A program made the translations under genes and the position numbers. Below are positions 1 to 8,947 of a DNA stretch of 64,000 nt, in pieces (the first letter of the stretch is position 1; each line of letters begins with the position of its first letter). Origin of the DNA: Fodinicurvata halophila. Lineage in GTDB: Bacteria; Pseudomonadota; Alphaproteobacteria; Kiloniellales; DSM-21159. The notes beneath the pieces are model-generated. The model saw only the letters and a list, made by a program, of their open reading frames with translations, was not told the DNA's origin and made no database searches. Where the stretch lies: contig NZ_JBHSCW010000006.1 in the NCBI RefSeq assembly GCF_042651425.1, forward strand, positions 124,001-188,000. The letters run 5' to 3'.

Positions 1-1043
1 TCCTGTTCGCCAACTGGTCGGGCATCGGGTTCGGCAAGGACGTTCCCGCCGCCGGCGATGCCAAACCGGTCGATTTCCTCGGCATGCCGCTGCTGATCGT
101 GCGCGACCGTGACGGCAGCATCAGGGTCTTCCAGAACACCTGCCGTCACCGCGGCATGACCCTGGTCCCTGAACCCACCAGGGTCCGGGGCGTCATCCGC
201 TGCCCCTACCACAGTTGGTGCTATGGCCTGAACGGCGAGCTTCGAACGACCCCGAATGTCGGTGGGCCCGGGCAGAACACCCACCCGGACCTGAACACGG
301 CCGACCTGGGCCTGATCCAGATACGCTCCCATGTCTGGCGCGACGTCATCTTCGTCAACATCGACGGCCACGCGCCACCGTTCGAGGAGGTTCACGCCGA
401 TCTAATCAAGCGCTGGAGCGAATTCGACCAGGAACTCCACCACGGAGGCGCGGCCTCCTCCCTCCAGCTCGATGTCCGGGCCAACTGGAAGCTGGCGGTG
501 GAGAACTATTGCGAAAGCTATCACCTGCCTTTGGTGCACCCCGGCCTGAACAGCTATTCCAGGCTGGAGGATCACTACAACATCGACCGGTACGGGCATT
601 GTTCCGGGCAGGGAACCCGCGTCTATCGCCAGCTGACGGACGAGAACGGAACCGCCATGCCCGACTTCGCAGGTCTAAGTGACTCGTGGGACGAAGGCGG
701 CGAGTATATCGCCGTCTATCCGAACGTCCTCTTCGGCGTGCAGCGCGATCACGCATTCGCCATCGTGCTCGACCCGGTGGACTGCGAGCGCACGATCGAA
801 CAGGTCGAGCTTTACTATGCGGTCGAGTCCGCAAAAACGCCGGAGCTCGACCATCTCCGCCGCAGGAATGCCGAGTTGTGGAAGACCGTCTTCGAGGAGG
901 ACATCTTCGTGGTCGAAGGTATGCAGAAGGGCCGGCACGGAGAGTTCTTCGACGGCGGCTGCTTCTCTCCGGCCATGGACGGGCCGACGTACAACTTCCA
1001 CCGCTGGGTCGCACTCCAGGTTGAGAAAGGCCGCACACCATGA
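1..1043 (+). CDS. Rieske [2Fe-2S] oxygenase large subunit, 5' end outside window
   Basis: The reading frame is open from the first codon in the window (base 3), so the N-terminus lies upstream. A Rieske cluster signature is visible at about 138-225: CRHRG followed by CPYHSW, the Cys-x-His and Cys-x2-His pairs that hold the 2Fe-2S cluster. The catalytic domain follows, with the mononuclear iron motif ENYCESYHLPLVHP and a later acidic stretch (EEDIF) that could give the third ligand. Families of this size include choline, carnitine, glycine-betaine and stachydrine oxygenases as well as aromatic-ring dioxygenases. The aldehyde dehydrogenase gene overlaps its stop by 4 bp, so the two are cotranscribed. 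No reductase partner is visible here; it may lie upstream. The family call is firm, the substrate is not. Confidence 0.9.
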   Translation, partial: LFANWSGIGFGKDVPAAGDAKPVDFLGMPLLIVRDRDGSIRVFQNTCRHRGMTLVPEPTRVRGVIRCPYHSWCYGLNGELRTTPNVGGPGQNTHPDLNTADLGLIQIRSHVWRDVIFVNIDGHAPPFEEVHADLIKRWSEFDQELHHGGAASSLQLDVRANWKLAVENYCESYHLPLVHPGLNSYSRLEDHYNIDRYGHCSGQGTRVYRQLTDENGTAMPDFAGLSDSWDEGGEYIAVYPNVLFGVQRDHAFAIVLDPVDCERTIEQVELYYAVESAKTPELDHLRRRNAELWKTVFEEDIFVVEGMQKGRHGEFFDGGCFSPAMDGPTYNFHRWVALQVEKGRTP

Positions 1044-2497
1044 CCACTTTCCCGAGGGCAGGCTTGGCGCAAAACTTCGTGGCCGGCCACTGGGCAGAGG
1101 GCGACGAAGGCGGGGTCGTCGCCATAGAGGATCCAGGTACGCAGGAACACCTCGCCAATTGCGCCTGTGCCGGAGAGGCGTCGGTGGCCCGTGCCCTGGA
1201 CGCCGCGCGCGCAGGTGTTGAACGAGGCAGCCTAGCGGACATGCCCCCGGCGGAGCGCGCCGCGCTCATGCACAGGATCGCGGCCGAGATTCGCGCCATT
1301 GCCGGCGAGGCCGGCGAAATGCTCTGCCGCGAAAGCGGCAAGACGCTGGAAGCAGCGCAGGGCGAGTTCGAGGAAGCGGCCCAGTACTTCGCGTATTACG
1401 GCGGCGTCGCGGACAAGATCGAGGGGAAGTCGATCCCGCTCGGCCCCGGCTACCTCGACTACACGCTGTACGAGCCCTACGGCGTCTCCGCCCAGGTCGT
1501 GCCCTGGAACTTCCCGGTCGCCCTCGCCGCGCGTTCCCTGGCACCGGCACTCGCTGCCGGAAACTCCGTCGTCGTCAAGTCGCCGGAACTCGATCCGATC
1601 GGGCTCGCCATGCTGGGCAGTGCGCTGGAACGCGCCGGGGTTCCCGAGGGCTGCGTCTCCCTGCTCTGCGGCATCGGCGCGGAGCTCGGCGCACGCCTCG
1701 TCGCCTCCTCGGAGGTCGACCAGATCGTCTTCACGGGCTCCGTGCCCACAGGCCAGTCGATCCTGCACGCCGCCGCCGAGACGGTGACGCCAAGCGTCAT
1801 GGAGCTCGGCGGCAAATCGGCCGCCGTGGCCTTCGAGGATGCCGATCTCGATGGGCTGATGGCGAGCGTGAAGAACGGCGTCTACTTCAATGCGGGCCAG
1901 GTCTGCTCGGCCATGTCACGCCTGCTCGTGCACCGCTCGATCTACGCCCAGGCCGTGGAGCGTGCCGTGGCCCTCTCGCAGGGGCTGAGCATTGGGCACG
2001 GACTCGACAATCCCGACCTGACACCGCTCATTTCCGCCCAGCAGCTCACCCGCGTCGAAGAGAGGGTCCAGGCCGCGGCCCAGGAGGGAGTTCGCGTGGC
2101 CTGCGGTGGTACCCGGCTGCCTGGTCCGGGGTATTTCATGGCGCCGACGGTCCTCGCCGAGGTCGATCCGGCCAGCCGCATCGCGCAGGAGGAGGTCTTC
2201 GGACCGGTCCTCTGCATGATCCCCTTCGACAGCGAGACCGAGGCCATAGAACTGGCCAATGCCCCCGACTTCGGTCTCGTGGCCGGCGTTTTCACCCAGG
2301 ACCTGAGCCGGGCCCACCGGGTCGCGGCGAAACTGCGGGCGGGCCAAGTCTTCGTGAACGAATGGTTCGCCGGCGGCGTTGCCACGCCCTTCGGCGGTGT
2401 CGGCCGGTCTGGCTTTGGCCGCGAGAAGGGGCTGGAAGCCCTCTACAACTACGTGCGCACCAAGAACGTCGCAGTCGCATTGAACCGCGGCAGTTGA
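1040..2497 (+). CDS. NAD(P)-dependent aldehyde dehydrogenase
   Basis: A 485-residue protein of normal ALDH length. It has the cofactor-binding segment PWNFPVALA and the FTGSVPTGQ motif, the general-base glutamate in MELGGKS (about E255) and the nucleophilic cysteine in NAGQVCS (about C289). It would oxidise an aldehyde to a carboxylate in the cytoplasm. The ATG overlaps the Rieske stop by 4 bp, indicating translational coupling, and the FAD oxidoreductase starts 37 bp downstream. The likely substrate is an aldehyde released by the neighbouring Rieske or flavin enzyme, for example a betaine-aldehyde-like or semialdehyde product; this is inference. A second ALDH in the window (17740-19206) is a different member of the superfamily. 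Confidence 0.93.
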   Translation: MTTFPRAGLAQNFVAGHWAEGDEGGVVAIEDPGTQEHLANCACAGEASVARALDAARAGVERGSLADMPPAERAALMHRIAAEIRAIAGEAGEMLCRESGKTLEAAQGEFEEAAQYFAYYGGVADKIEGKSIPLGPGYLDYTLYEPYGVSAQVVPWNFPVALAARSLAPALAAGNSVVVKSPELDPIGLAMLGSALERAGVPEGCVSLLCGIGAELGARLVASSEVDQIVFTGSVPTGQSILHAAAETVTPSVMELGGKSAAVAFEDADLDGLMASVKNGVYFNAGQVCSAMSRLLVHRSIYAQAVERAVALSQGLSIGHGLDNPDLTPLISAQQLTRVEERVQAAAQEGVRVACGGTRLPGPGYFMAPTVLAEVDPASRIAQEEVFGPVLCMIPFDSETEAIELANAPDFGLVAGVFTQDLSRAHRVAAKLRAGQVFVNEWFAGGVATPFGGVGRSGFGREKGLEALYNYVRTKNVAVALNRGS

Positions 2498-2534
2498 GCA
2501 AACCTGGCCGCGCAGCAACGAACGGAGACTCAGC

Positions 2535-3878
2535 ATGGCATTCCCCGAACACAGCGAGTTCGTGATCATCGGCGCGGGCATCCACGGATTGTCCACGGCC
2601 TGGCGCCTCGCCGAGCGCTTGCGGGACAAGGGCGAGGAGGTCGCGGGCCGGATCGTCGTTCTCGACAAGGCGGGCATCGCCAGCGGTGCCTCGGGCATTG
2701 CCTGCGGTGTGGTCCGCAACAACTACTTTCAGCCGGCGATGCGCAACCTGATGGCCCATTCCGTGGGCGTCTGGGAAAGCGATCCGGAGGCCTTCAGCTA
2801 CCATCCCGTCGGCTACCTGCAGATTTCCTGCGAACGCATGCGCGATGACGTGGCGCAAATCCATCAGCAGCAGCAGGCCATCGGCTACGAGAGCGCCTTC
2901 ATCGAGGGCGCCGAGGCCAGTACCCGCTACATGCGGGACCTCTTCGACGATTGGCAGGCCCAGGGTATCACCTCGGTCCTGCACGAGAAGCGCGGCGGCT
3001 ACGCCAACAACACCAAGTCGATCTATGGCCTCGCCCGGAAGGCCGAGGACCTCGGCGTGCGGATCATCACGGGCACCGAGGTGAAGGCCCTGGTCAGCGA
3101 CAATGGCTCGTCGGCGATCCGGGCCATCGAAACCGATCGCGGAACCATCCGTTGCGATCAACTGATCATTGGCACCGGCCCCTGGGTGCGCGATTTCTGG
3201 AGCATGCTCGGCCTGCCGTCGCAGATCACCGTCAAGGGCAGCGACGGCGAGCTCCGCGAGGGGATCGAGATGTGGCGCTACTGGCAGCTCGAGGAAGGCG
3301 TCCTGCAGGTCGACCCGAACACGCTGCTGACCAACGATGGCAAGCTGCCGCCGGTCATTCACGTCGACACCGATGCGCCGCTCATCTCCGACGTCGACGG
3401 CTCCGTCATCACCGAGGAGATGTGGGGCATCTACTACAAGCCGGACTGGCATTTCGGCGGGGTCCAGGGCGGAGCCGCACCCTACCCGATCGACAAGCGT
3501 GCCGCGGAGGTGGCGGTCGACCCCTACGGCCCGGACAGCCCCGAGTTCGTCTCCGGACCGGAGTTCGCGCACATGTGGGTCTCCGCCCTGGCCCACTGCA
3601 ACAAGCGTTTTGAAGGCACCATGCCCAAGTACCACCGCGAGCCGTCCGGCGGGATCGGCTGCTTCACGCCGGATTCCTTCCCCGTGTTCGATCGCTTCAA
3701 CGAGAACGTCTCGATCATCGCGGACAGCAATCACGGCTACAAGATGATCGGTGTCGGCCGACTGGTCGCCGACGAAGTGATGGGCGAGGAACAGGACCTG
3801 CTGAAGCCCTTCCGCTTCGACCGCTTCGAGAAGGGGGAGCTGCACCCGACGTCCAACAGCCCCTTCCCCTGGAGCTGA
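2535..3878 (+). CDS. FAD-dependent oxidoreductase of the DAO / sarcosine-oxidase-beta fold
   Basis: The 447-residue product opens with an ADP-binding Rossmann motif (VIIGAGIHGLSTAWRLAE, residues about 10-27). It ends with a second FAD-contact region (GYKMIGVGRLVADEV), as in the DAO family of sarcosine, dimethylglycine and glycine oxidases. Such enzymes oxidise a C-N bond of secondary or tertiary amines. A Shine-Dalgarno-like GGAGA precedes the ATG. It is third in a + strand operon with the Rieske and ALDH genes. An N-methyl amine produced by the Rieske enzyme is a reasonable substrate, but the sequence does not prove this. No covalent-flavin site was identified. Confidence 0.88.
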   Translation: MAFPEHSEFVIIGAGIHGLSTAWRLAERLRDKGEEVAGRIVVLDKAGIASGASGIACGVVRNNYFQPAMRNLMAHSVGVWESDPEAFSYHPVGYLQISCERMRDDVAQIHQQQQAIGYESAFIEGAEASTRYMRDLFDDWQAQGITSVLHEKRGGYANNTKSIYGLARKAEDLGVRIITGTEVKALVSDNGSSAIRAIETDRGTIRCDQLIIGTGPWVRDFWSMLGLPSQITVKGSDGELREGIEMWRYWQLEEGVLQVDPNTLLTNDGKLPPVIHVDTDAPLISDVDGSVITEEMWGIYYKPDWHFGGVQGGAAPYPIDKRAAEVAVDPYGPDSPEFVSGPEFAHMWVSALAHCNKRFEGTMPKYHREPSGGIGCFTPDSFPVFDRFNENVSIIADSNHGYKMIGVGRLVADEVMGEEQDLLKPFRFDRFEKGELHPTSNSPFPWS

Positions 3879-3886
3879 AGGCGTCC

Positions 3887-4501
3887 TCAGCCCAGTTCGG
3901 TCAGCAGCTCTTCGGTCCGCACCTGCCTGCAATAGCCCTTGAAGGCGTTGAGCGCCGCCAGGTGACGTTCCTCGCTGTCCGTTGTGCAGGCATCCACCGG
4001 ACAGACCATGCGGAAGCCGCGATCCGCGCCGTCACGCACCGTATGATCGATGCACTGGTCGGTCAGGAAGCCCGTGGTCACCACGGTGTCCAGCCCCATG
4101 TTGCGCATCAGGTACTCGAAGATCGTCGAATTGAAGAGGCTCGACGAGGTCTTCGGCAGCACCAGTTCGTCCTCGGCCGGGGTGAGCTCGTCGATGACCT
4201 GTGCCTCGTGGCTTCCGGGCGGGATGTGGAAGCCTGTCTGCTTGTAATCCAGGCTGCGGTCGCGGCCGTCGCGCGTCAGGCTCTGGATCACCGTATAGAT
4301 CACCTCCGCCCCAGCGGCCCGGCCGCTCTCGACAAGACGCCTCATGTTGGGGATTGCCATGTCACGCGCCGTGCGGAAGAAATAGGGGCGTTCGCGCTCG
4401 GCCTCGGGGCGGAAGATCCCTTTCTGCACATCGATCACGAGGATTGCCGTCCGCCCCGCGTCCAGGGAGGCATTGCGCTCCGGTGCACCTGCCTGGCTCA
4501 T
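3887..4501 (-). CDS. Isochorismatase-family cysteine hydrolase
   Basis: A 204-residue protein with the family triad: Asp in LVIDVQKGIF, Lys in VLPKTSSS and nucleophilic Cys in TDQCIDHTVRDG (about C150). Members hydrolyse amides or related C-N bonds (nicotinamidase, N-carbamoylsarcosine amidase, maleamate amidase, ureidoacrylate amidase). The chosen ATG overlaps the stop of the N-formylglutamate-amidohydrolase-like gene by 4 bp; longer upstream reading lies inside that gene and was discarded. It is the last gene of the - strand operon fed by the Liv-type transporter, convergent with the FAD oxidoreductase and 8 bp from it. It is clearly paralogous to the gene at 11605-12303. The exact amide substrate is unknown. 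Confidence 0.9.
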   Translation of the reverse strand: MSQAGAPERNASLDAGRTAILVIDVQKGIFRPEAERERPYFFRTARDMAIPNMRRLVESGRAAGAEVIYTVIQSLTRDGRDRSLDYKQTGFHIPPGSHEAQVIDELTPAEDELVLPKTSSSLFNSTIFEYLMRNMGLDTVVTTGFLTDQCIDHTVRDGADRGFRMVCPVDACTTDSEERHLAALNAFKGYCRQVRTEELLTELG

Positions 4502-5304
4502 AGCGCCTTGCTCCGATAGCGGTCCCGGGCCGCCTGCAGCACCCGCGCCAAGCGCTCGGCCCAGGTCTCGGCATCGCTGTCGGTGGCTGTCAGGTCCTGG
4601 CGCATTTCGAACTCCACATAGTCGATACCGCGCCGCTCGGCATGCAGCGGAATCGAATAGTCGCCGTCCATGACGACGGTATAGGGTTCGTTCATTCCCA
4701 CGTTCAGGCCCGCTTCCTTGCGCAGCTCGTCCAGGACCGGGCGACCGAAGCGCTCGTTGTCCGCCCACATGACCGAGACATGCCAGGGGCGATCTTCCGC
4801 CCGGGCGCGCAGTGCCGGGGTGAAGCTGTGTACCGAGACCAGGATGGTCTCGCGACCAGCATCCTGGCGGGCCTGGAGGGCCGCCTCGATCGAATCGTGA
4901 TAGGGCATCAGGATCTCCTCGATCCGCTGCCCTCGAGCCCCGTCCGACAGCTCGGCATTGGCCGGAATTTCCGTTCCGTCGGAAACGGCCGGCACGGAAT
5001 CCGTCACGTGCGTCTGGCGATTGGAGTCGATCACGAGGCGCGAGTAGGGCTGGTAGTACAAGGCGGCGTCGAGGCGGCGGGAGAGGCGCTTGGCGATCTC
5101 CAGGGCACCGATGTCGATGGCGATGTGCCGGTTCAGCTCCTCCTCGGGCAGCCCCAGCCGGTCCAGGGCGGCCGGCACGGCGTTTCCTGCATGGTCGCAG
5201 ACCAGGAAGAAGGGCGAAGGACCTTCCGGATTGACGACGCCCGCCGGATTGGGGTCGCCTTGCGTCAGGAGCCGGCGGGCGGCTTTCTCGAGAGTGGCCG
5301 ACAT
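4498..5304 (-). CDS. N-formylglutamate amidohydrolase-family protein
   Basis: A 268-residue protein resembling the HutG/N-formylglutamate deformylase family. The N-terminal CDHAGNAVP element and the RLVIDSNR, SVHSFTP and later acidic/basic segments are typical of these zinc-dependent amidohydrolases. Classical members cleave N-formyl-L-glutamate at the end of histidine degradation, but no other hut genes are present here. The gene lies between a glutamine-synthetase-like ligase (1-bp overlap at 5304) and an isochorismatase-family hydrolase (4-bp overlap). A role in releasing glutamate from a gamma-glutamyl or N-acyl-glutamate intermediate is therefore plausible. That role is inference. Confidence 0.88.
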   Translation of the reverse strand: MSATLEKAARRLLTQGDPNPAGVVNPEGPSPFFLVCDHAGNAVPAALDRLGLPEEELNRHIAIDIGALEIAKRLSRRLDAALYYQPYSRLVIDSNRQTHVTDSVPAVSDGTEIPANAELSDGARGQRIEEILMPYHDSIEAALQARQDAGRETILVSVHSFTPALRARAEDRPWHVSVMWADNERFGRPVLDELRKEAGLNVGMNEPYTVVMDGDYSIPLHAERRGIDYVEFEMRQDLTATDSDAETWAERLARVLQAARDRYRSKAL

Positions 5305-6620
5305 CAGTAAACCTCGGTATAAAGCTGACAGATCTCATCGATGCTCTTGCCTGCGAGCATCCCGATTTCCCCCCGCTTGTGCATGACATAGGCCTCCGCG
5401 AGCTCCGCGCCCATCCAGCCAGAAGCGGCCTCGTCCGCCTCCAGCGCCTGCAGCGCCTCCTCCAGGCTCTGCGGCAGGGTTGCGATGCCGCGTGCCGCGC
5501 GCTCCTCGGCGGACAGCATTTCCGGATCCTCGTGCCCGATGACGGGCGCGGGCAGGTCCTCGCGAATGCCGGCCAGGCCGGCATAGACCAGCATGCCCAG
5601 CTGCAGGTAGGGACTGGCCGCCGCATCGGCAGCGCGGTACTCGAGGTTATAGCGCTTGGCCACGTCTACCGACGGATCCTCGGGCACCGGGCAGATGCGC
5701 AGGGTCGCCTCACGGTCGCGCAGGCCCAGGTTGGTCCAGTAGGCGGACCAGGAATGCGGCTTCAGGCGCTCGTAGGAAATCATGCTGGGCGTCGCCACTG
5801 CGCAGAGCGCCCGGCTGTGCCTGAGGAGACCCGCGCTGAAGCTCGCGGCCTGGCGGCTCAGTCCTCCCGGTCCTTCTGGATCGTAGGTTACGGGCCGGCC
5901 CTGTTCATCGGTGAAGCTGAAATGGATATGTACGCCATTGCCCGCCACACCTTGGGTGACCACAGGCGAGAAGCTGACATGCCCGCCGTGACGGCGGCCC
6001 AGGGCGCGGGTGATCTCGCGCAGCTTCACGGCGTGGTCGGCGGCCGTCAGGCCATCGGCGGGATCGACGGTCACCTCGAACTGGCGCGGACCATACTCCG
6101 GCAGGAAGGTGTCCGGCTGGATACCGTTGGCACGCAGCGCACCGATCAACTCGTTGATGAATTCCTCGACCCCGCGCAGCGAGCCGACGGAATAGGAATC
6201 GCCCACCCGATCATCGGCGGCGTCGTAGTGGAATTCATGTTCGAAGGCGGCCACCAGATTCAGGCCCGTTTCGGCCTTCAGGTCCGCCAGGGCGCGCCGC
6301 AGGAAACTGCGCGGGCAGCAATTCCAGGGCTGCCTGTCCATGGTCGTTATGTCGCCCAGGATGAAATGCTCTCCCGGTCCGTCCGGGTAGTCCAGGCGCA
6401 CCTGGCCCTCGGGATCCGGAATCAGCATGAGATCGCCGAGCGCGCCCCAGGGGGTCGCGCGGATGCGGCCGAAGCAGTTGATCATGCTGTTGGTCGGTGT
6501 CCAGCCGACACCGAACTGCCAGCGCTTGTCCAGGTCGCGGGCGGGAAAGCCCTTGCCGCGCACCTGGCCGGCCAGGTCCGAGGTACAGACCGTCACAATG
6601 GGTTCGGGTTCAAATGCCAT
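5304..6620 (-). CDS. Glutamine-synthetase-like gamma-glutamyl-amine ligase
   Basis: A 438-residue protein from the ATG at 6620. It contains glutamine synthetase family elements: the metal-binding EHEFHY stretch, GNGVHIHFSF with the ATP/metal histidine, and an EYRAADAAASPYLQL segment. The last is where standard enzymes usually have a D-x-N-P-Y-L motif, so the substrate side differs from housekeeping GlnA. Related enzymes join glutamate to amines (gamma-glutamylputrescine, gamma-glutamylmethylamide, N-methylglutamate-type routes). The reading frame continues upstream to 6815, but that extension overlaps the binding-protein gene and a hairpin, so 6620 is preferred. It is translationally coupled to the amidohydrolase gene. 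Confidence 0.87.
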   Translation of the reverse strand: MAFEPEPIVTVCTSDLAGQVRGKGFPARDLDKRWQFGVGWTPTNSMINCFGRIRATPWGALGDLMLIPDPEGQVRLDYPDGPGEHFILGDITTMDRQPWNCCPRSFLRRALADLKAETGLNLVAAFEHEFHYDAADDRVGDSYSVGSLRGVEEFINELIGALRANGIQPDTFLPEYGPRQFEVTVDPADGLTAADHAVKLREITRALGRRHGGHVSFSPVVTQGVAGNGVHIHFSFTDEQGRPVTYDPEGPGGLSRQAASFSAGLLRHSRALCAVATPSMISYERLKPHSWSAYWTNLGLRDREATLRICPVPEDPSVDVAKRYNLEYRAADAAASPYLQLGMLVYAGLAGIREDLPAPVIGHEDPEMLSAEERAARGIATLPQSLEEALQALEADEAASGWMGAELAEAYVMHKRGEIGMLAGKSIDEICQLYTEVY

Positions 6621-6639
6621 GTCCAACGCGCTCCCAGTC

Positions 6640-6693
6640 GTTCTTGGAAAACGGGCAGGAGGCGGGATCAGACCGCCTCCTGCCCGCAAGAAC
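6640..6693 (-). terminator. Strong hairpin with T-run between transporter binding-protein gene and GS-like gene
   Basis: Perfect 14-bp GC-rich arms lie at 6652-6665 and 6673-6686 with a 7-base loop. Outer 7-bp arms (6640-6646 and 6687-6693) extend it past a 5-base bulge. Read on the - strand, the stem is followed at once by TTTT. It begins 7 bases after the binding-protein stop, so it probably ends most transcripts there while letting some continue into the ligase operon. Confidence 0.75.
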
Positions 6694-6699
6694 AGGTCC

Positions 6700-7887
6700 T
6701 TACTGCTGCAGTTCGCCCTCGAGGCCTTCCTCGGGACGCCAGATCTCCAGGACATTGAACTCGCCGCCCTGCACCTCGATGATCGAGATGGGCTTCGGCG
6801 GCACCATGTTCTCACGCGTATAGGAGATCGGGCCGGTCACCGCCTCGTAGCCACGGGTCTGCTCCAGGGCATCCCGGATATCGGCGGGATCCGCGGACTC
6901 GGCATTCCTGATGGCATTGGCGATCAGGCCGATGGCATCGTAGCCCAGGGGCGTGAAGGAGTTCTCCGGAGGACGGTCGTATTCCTCCTTGTAGTCCTCG
7001 ATGAACTGCTGCACCTCCGGACGATCATCGCCACGGTAGGTGTGGCTGGAGAAATAGACGTCGTTGGCCAGTTCCGGCCCCGGCGTTTCCGCCACCAGTG
7101 GCGTGTCGAAGCCATCACCGGAGACGATCGGGATATCGATCCCGGCCTCGCGGATCTGGCGCACCGTCAGGCCGGCCTCGCTGGGGATGGCCGCGATGAA
7201 GACGCCATCCACCATGGGATCCAGGGATTCCATGCGTGAAATCTGGCTGGAGAAGTCGGTGTCGCCCATCATGAAGCTGACTTCCTCGACGATCTCGCCG
7301 CCGTTCTCCTTGAAACGCTCCTTGAAGAACTTGGACAGGGCCTTGGTAAAGTCCATGGATTCGTCGGTCCAGACCATGACCCTATCGAGCCCCAGCTCCT
7401 CCGTGGCATAGTCGGCAATCGCGTAGGACTGGTCATCATCGCCGAAGGCGGTCATGAACATGTAGTCCCCGACCCAGGTCGGCAGCTCCGGATGGGTGGC
7501 CCCGGAGGTCACGAAGGGAATGCCGTTCTCCTGGAAGGTCGGAGCAGCGGCCATCACGAAGGTGGTATCACCGTATCCGATGCCGGCCACGACGTCCTCG
7601 GAGACCGCCTCCTGGGCAGCAGTGGCCGTCTCACCCTGATCGGTGCGGGTATCGTAGGAGATCAGCTCCACCTCGCGGCCCAGCAGGCCGCCGTCCTCGT
7701 TGATCTGCTTCACCCGCAACTCGGCGGCGGCCAGGGCCGGAGCGTCGATCGAGGACATGCCTCCGGTCAAGTTATAGAGCGCGGCGATGCGGATGGGCTC
7801 GTCATCCTGTGCGGATGTCGCCCCCACTCCGAGACTCAGGGCCAGTGCGCCGGCGGCAACACCGGTAAGTAGATTACGACGTTTCAT
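6700..7887 (-). CDS. ABC transporter substrate-binding protein, branched-chain amino acid/amide (LivK-like) type
   Basis: A 395-residue periplasmic protein with a signal peptide (MKRRNLLTGVAAG, cleavage near ATSA-Q) followed by a type I periplasmic binding fold (IRIAALYNLTGGMSSID). The ATG at 7887 is preceded by GGAGGGTTT; a longer start at 7959 lies inside the permease gene and was rejected. It is the last of five transporter genes (livG-, livF-, livH-, livM-like, then this). HAAT-family binding proteins take amino acids, amides, urea and aromatic acids, so the ligand cannot be read directly. The downstream enzyme genes suggest the same compound that the GS-like and amidohydrolase genes process. 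Confidence 0.93.
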   Translation of the reverse strand: MKRRNLLTGVAAGALALSLGVGATSAQDDEPIRIAALYNLTGGMSSIDAPALAAAELRVKQINEDGGLLGREVELISYDTRTDQGETATAAQEAVSEDVVAGIGYGDTTFVMAAAPTFQENGIPFVTSGATHPELPTWVGDYMFMTAFGDDDQSYAIADYATEELGLDRVMVWTDESMDFTKALSKFFKERFKENGGEIVEEVSFMMGDTDFSSQISRMESLDPMVDGVFIAAIPSEAGLTVRQIREAGIDIPIVSGDGFDTPLVAETPGPELANDVYFSSHTYRGDDRPEVQQFIEDYKEEYDRPPENSFTPLGYDAIGLIANAIRNAESADPADIRDALEQTRGYEAVTGPISYTRENMVPPKPISIIEVQGGEFNVLEIWRPEEGLEGELQQ

Positions 7888-8947
7888 TTGGAAACCCTCC
7901 TCTGTGTTCTTGAGATGTTTTACTTGGTGGTTGGCCAGGCATTCGCGCACGCCTGGCAACCGGCTCGCCGGAGCCGAACAGCCCCTGCGGCCGGAATAGC
8001 AGCACGGCGATCAGAATCGCCGCAGTGATGATCTGGACAAGTCCATAGGCATCGATGGCGCGCTCGATCGGGCGCGCTATCTCATTGATGACGCTGAGCG
8101 CGATGGCTGCCAGCGCGGCGCCGATCAGGCTGCCGCTGCCGCCCAGCACCACCATGACGACGATCATGAAGGCCATGACGATGCCGAAGGAAGTGGGCGT
8201 CAGGTTGGTGACCAGGTGGGCCCAGAGGGCTCCGGCAATGCCGGCGAAGAAAGCCCCCAGGGTGAAGGCCAGCAGCTTCAGCCGGGCACGCGGCACGCCG
8301 ATGGAGGCCGCGGCCAACTCGTTCTCGCGAACCGACATCAGGGCCCGTCCGATCGAGGAGTGCTTCAACTGCCAGGTCACGAAGAGCGTCACCGCTGCCC
8401 AGCCGTAGATCCACCAGAGATTGGACAGGCGCGGCAAACCGGCCAGACCGATCGCCCCGCGTGTGATGGAATCCATGTTGTTGATAAGCACCTGCACGAC
8501 CACGATCAGGCCCAGCGTCGCCACGGCCAGGTAATGCCCGCGCAGCCGCAGGACGGGGAACCCCGCCACGAGGGCGGCCAAGGCCGCCACAACGCCGCCG
8601 GCCAGGGTCGCCGGCAGGAGCGAGAGTTCGGCATTGGCGATGAATTCCGGCAGACCCGGCAGCATGGTGGGCTTGCGCACCGCCGGGAAGGTCAGGATCG
8701 CCGCCGTGTAGCCGCCCAGCATCATGAAGGCGGGATGGCCCAGCGAAAACAGGCCTGTCAGGCCGTTGGAGAAGGACAGGCTGACCGCCAGGATGATGTT
8801 GATGCCGGCAAAACCGATCACGGTGCGTTCGAAACCTGTCAGCCAGGCCTCGGCGCCACCCACCAGGAGCGCCAGGACCAGCAGGCCGCCCAGTGCCATC
8901 CAGGCCGGACTCTTCAGTTTGTCCATCATGCCCGCGCTCCCCCTCAT
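7874..8947 (-). CDS. ABC transporter permease, LivM-like
   Basis: A 357-residue inner-membrane protein with about eight to ten hydrophobic segments and the LivM-type sequences SLSFSNGLTGLFSLGHPAFMMLGG-like (residues about 50-75) and RENELAAASIGVPRARLK. Its start overlaps the LivH-like stop (ATGA) and its end overlaps the binding-protein start by 14 bp, so the order is fixed as one operon. An internal start at MMDKLKS (8929) is possible. With the LivH-like partner it forms the transmembrane channel of a HAAT-type importer. Confidence 0.93.
   Translation of the reverse strand: MRGSAGMMDKLKSPAWMALGGLLVLALLVGGAEAWLTGFERTVIGFAGINIILAVSLSFSNGLTGLFSLGHPAFMMLGGYTAAILTFPAVRKPTMLPGLPEFIANAELSLLPATLAGGVVAALAALVAGFPVLRLRGHYLAVATLGLIVVVQVLINNMDSITRGAIGLAGLPRLSNLWWIYGWAAVTLFVTWQLKHSSIGRALMSVRENELAAASIGVPRARLKLLAFTLGAFFAGIAGALWAHLVTNLTPTSFGIVMAFMIVVMVVLGGSGSLIGAALAAIALSVINEIARPIERAIDAYGLVQIITAAILIAVLLFRPQGLFGSGEPVARRARMPGQPPSKTSQEHRGGFPNETS

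Noticed and set aside
6621..6815. N-terminal extension of the GS-like ligase to 6815
   Set aside because: It would cross the terminator hairpin and overlap the binding-protein gene; ATG 6620 begins a family-like N-terminus.
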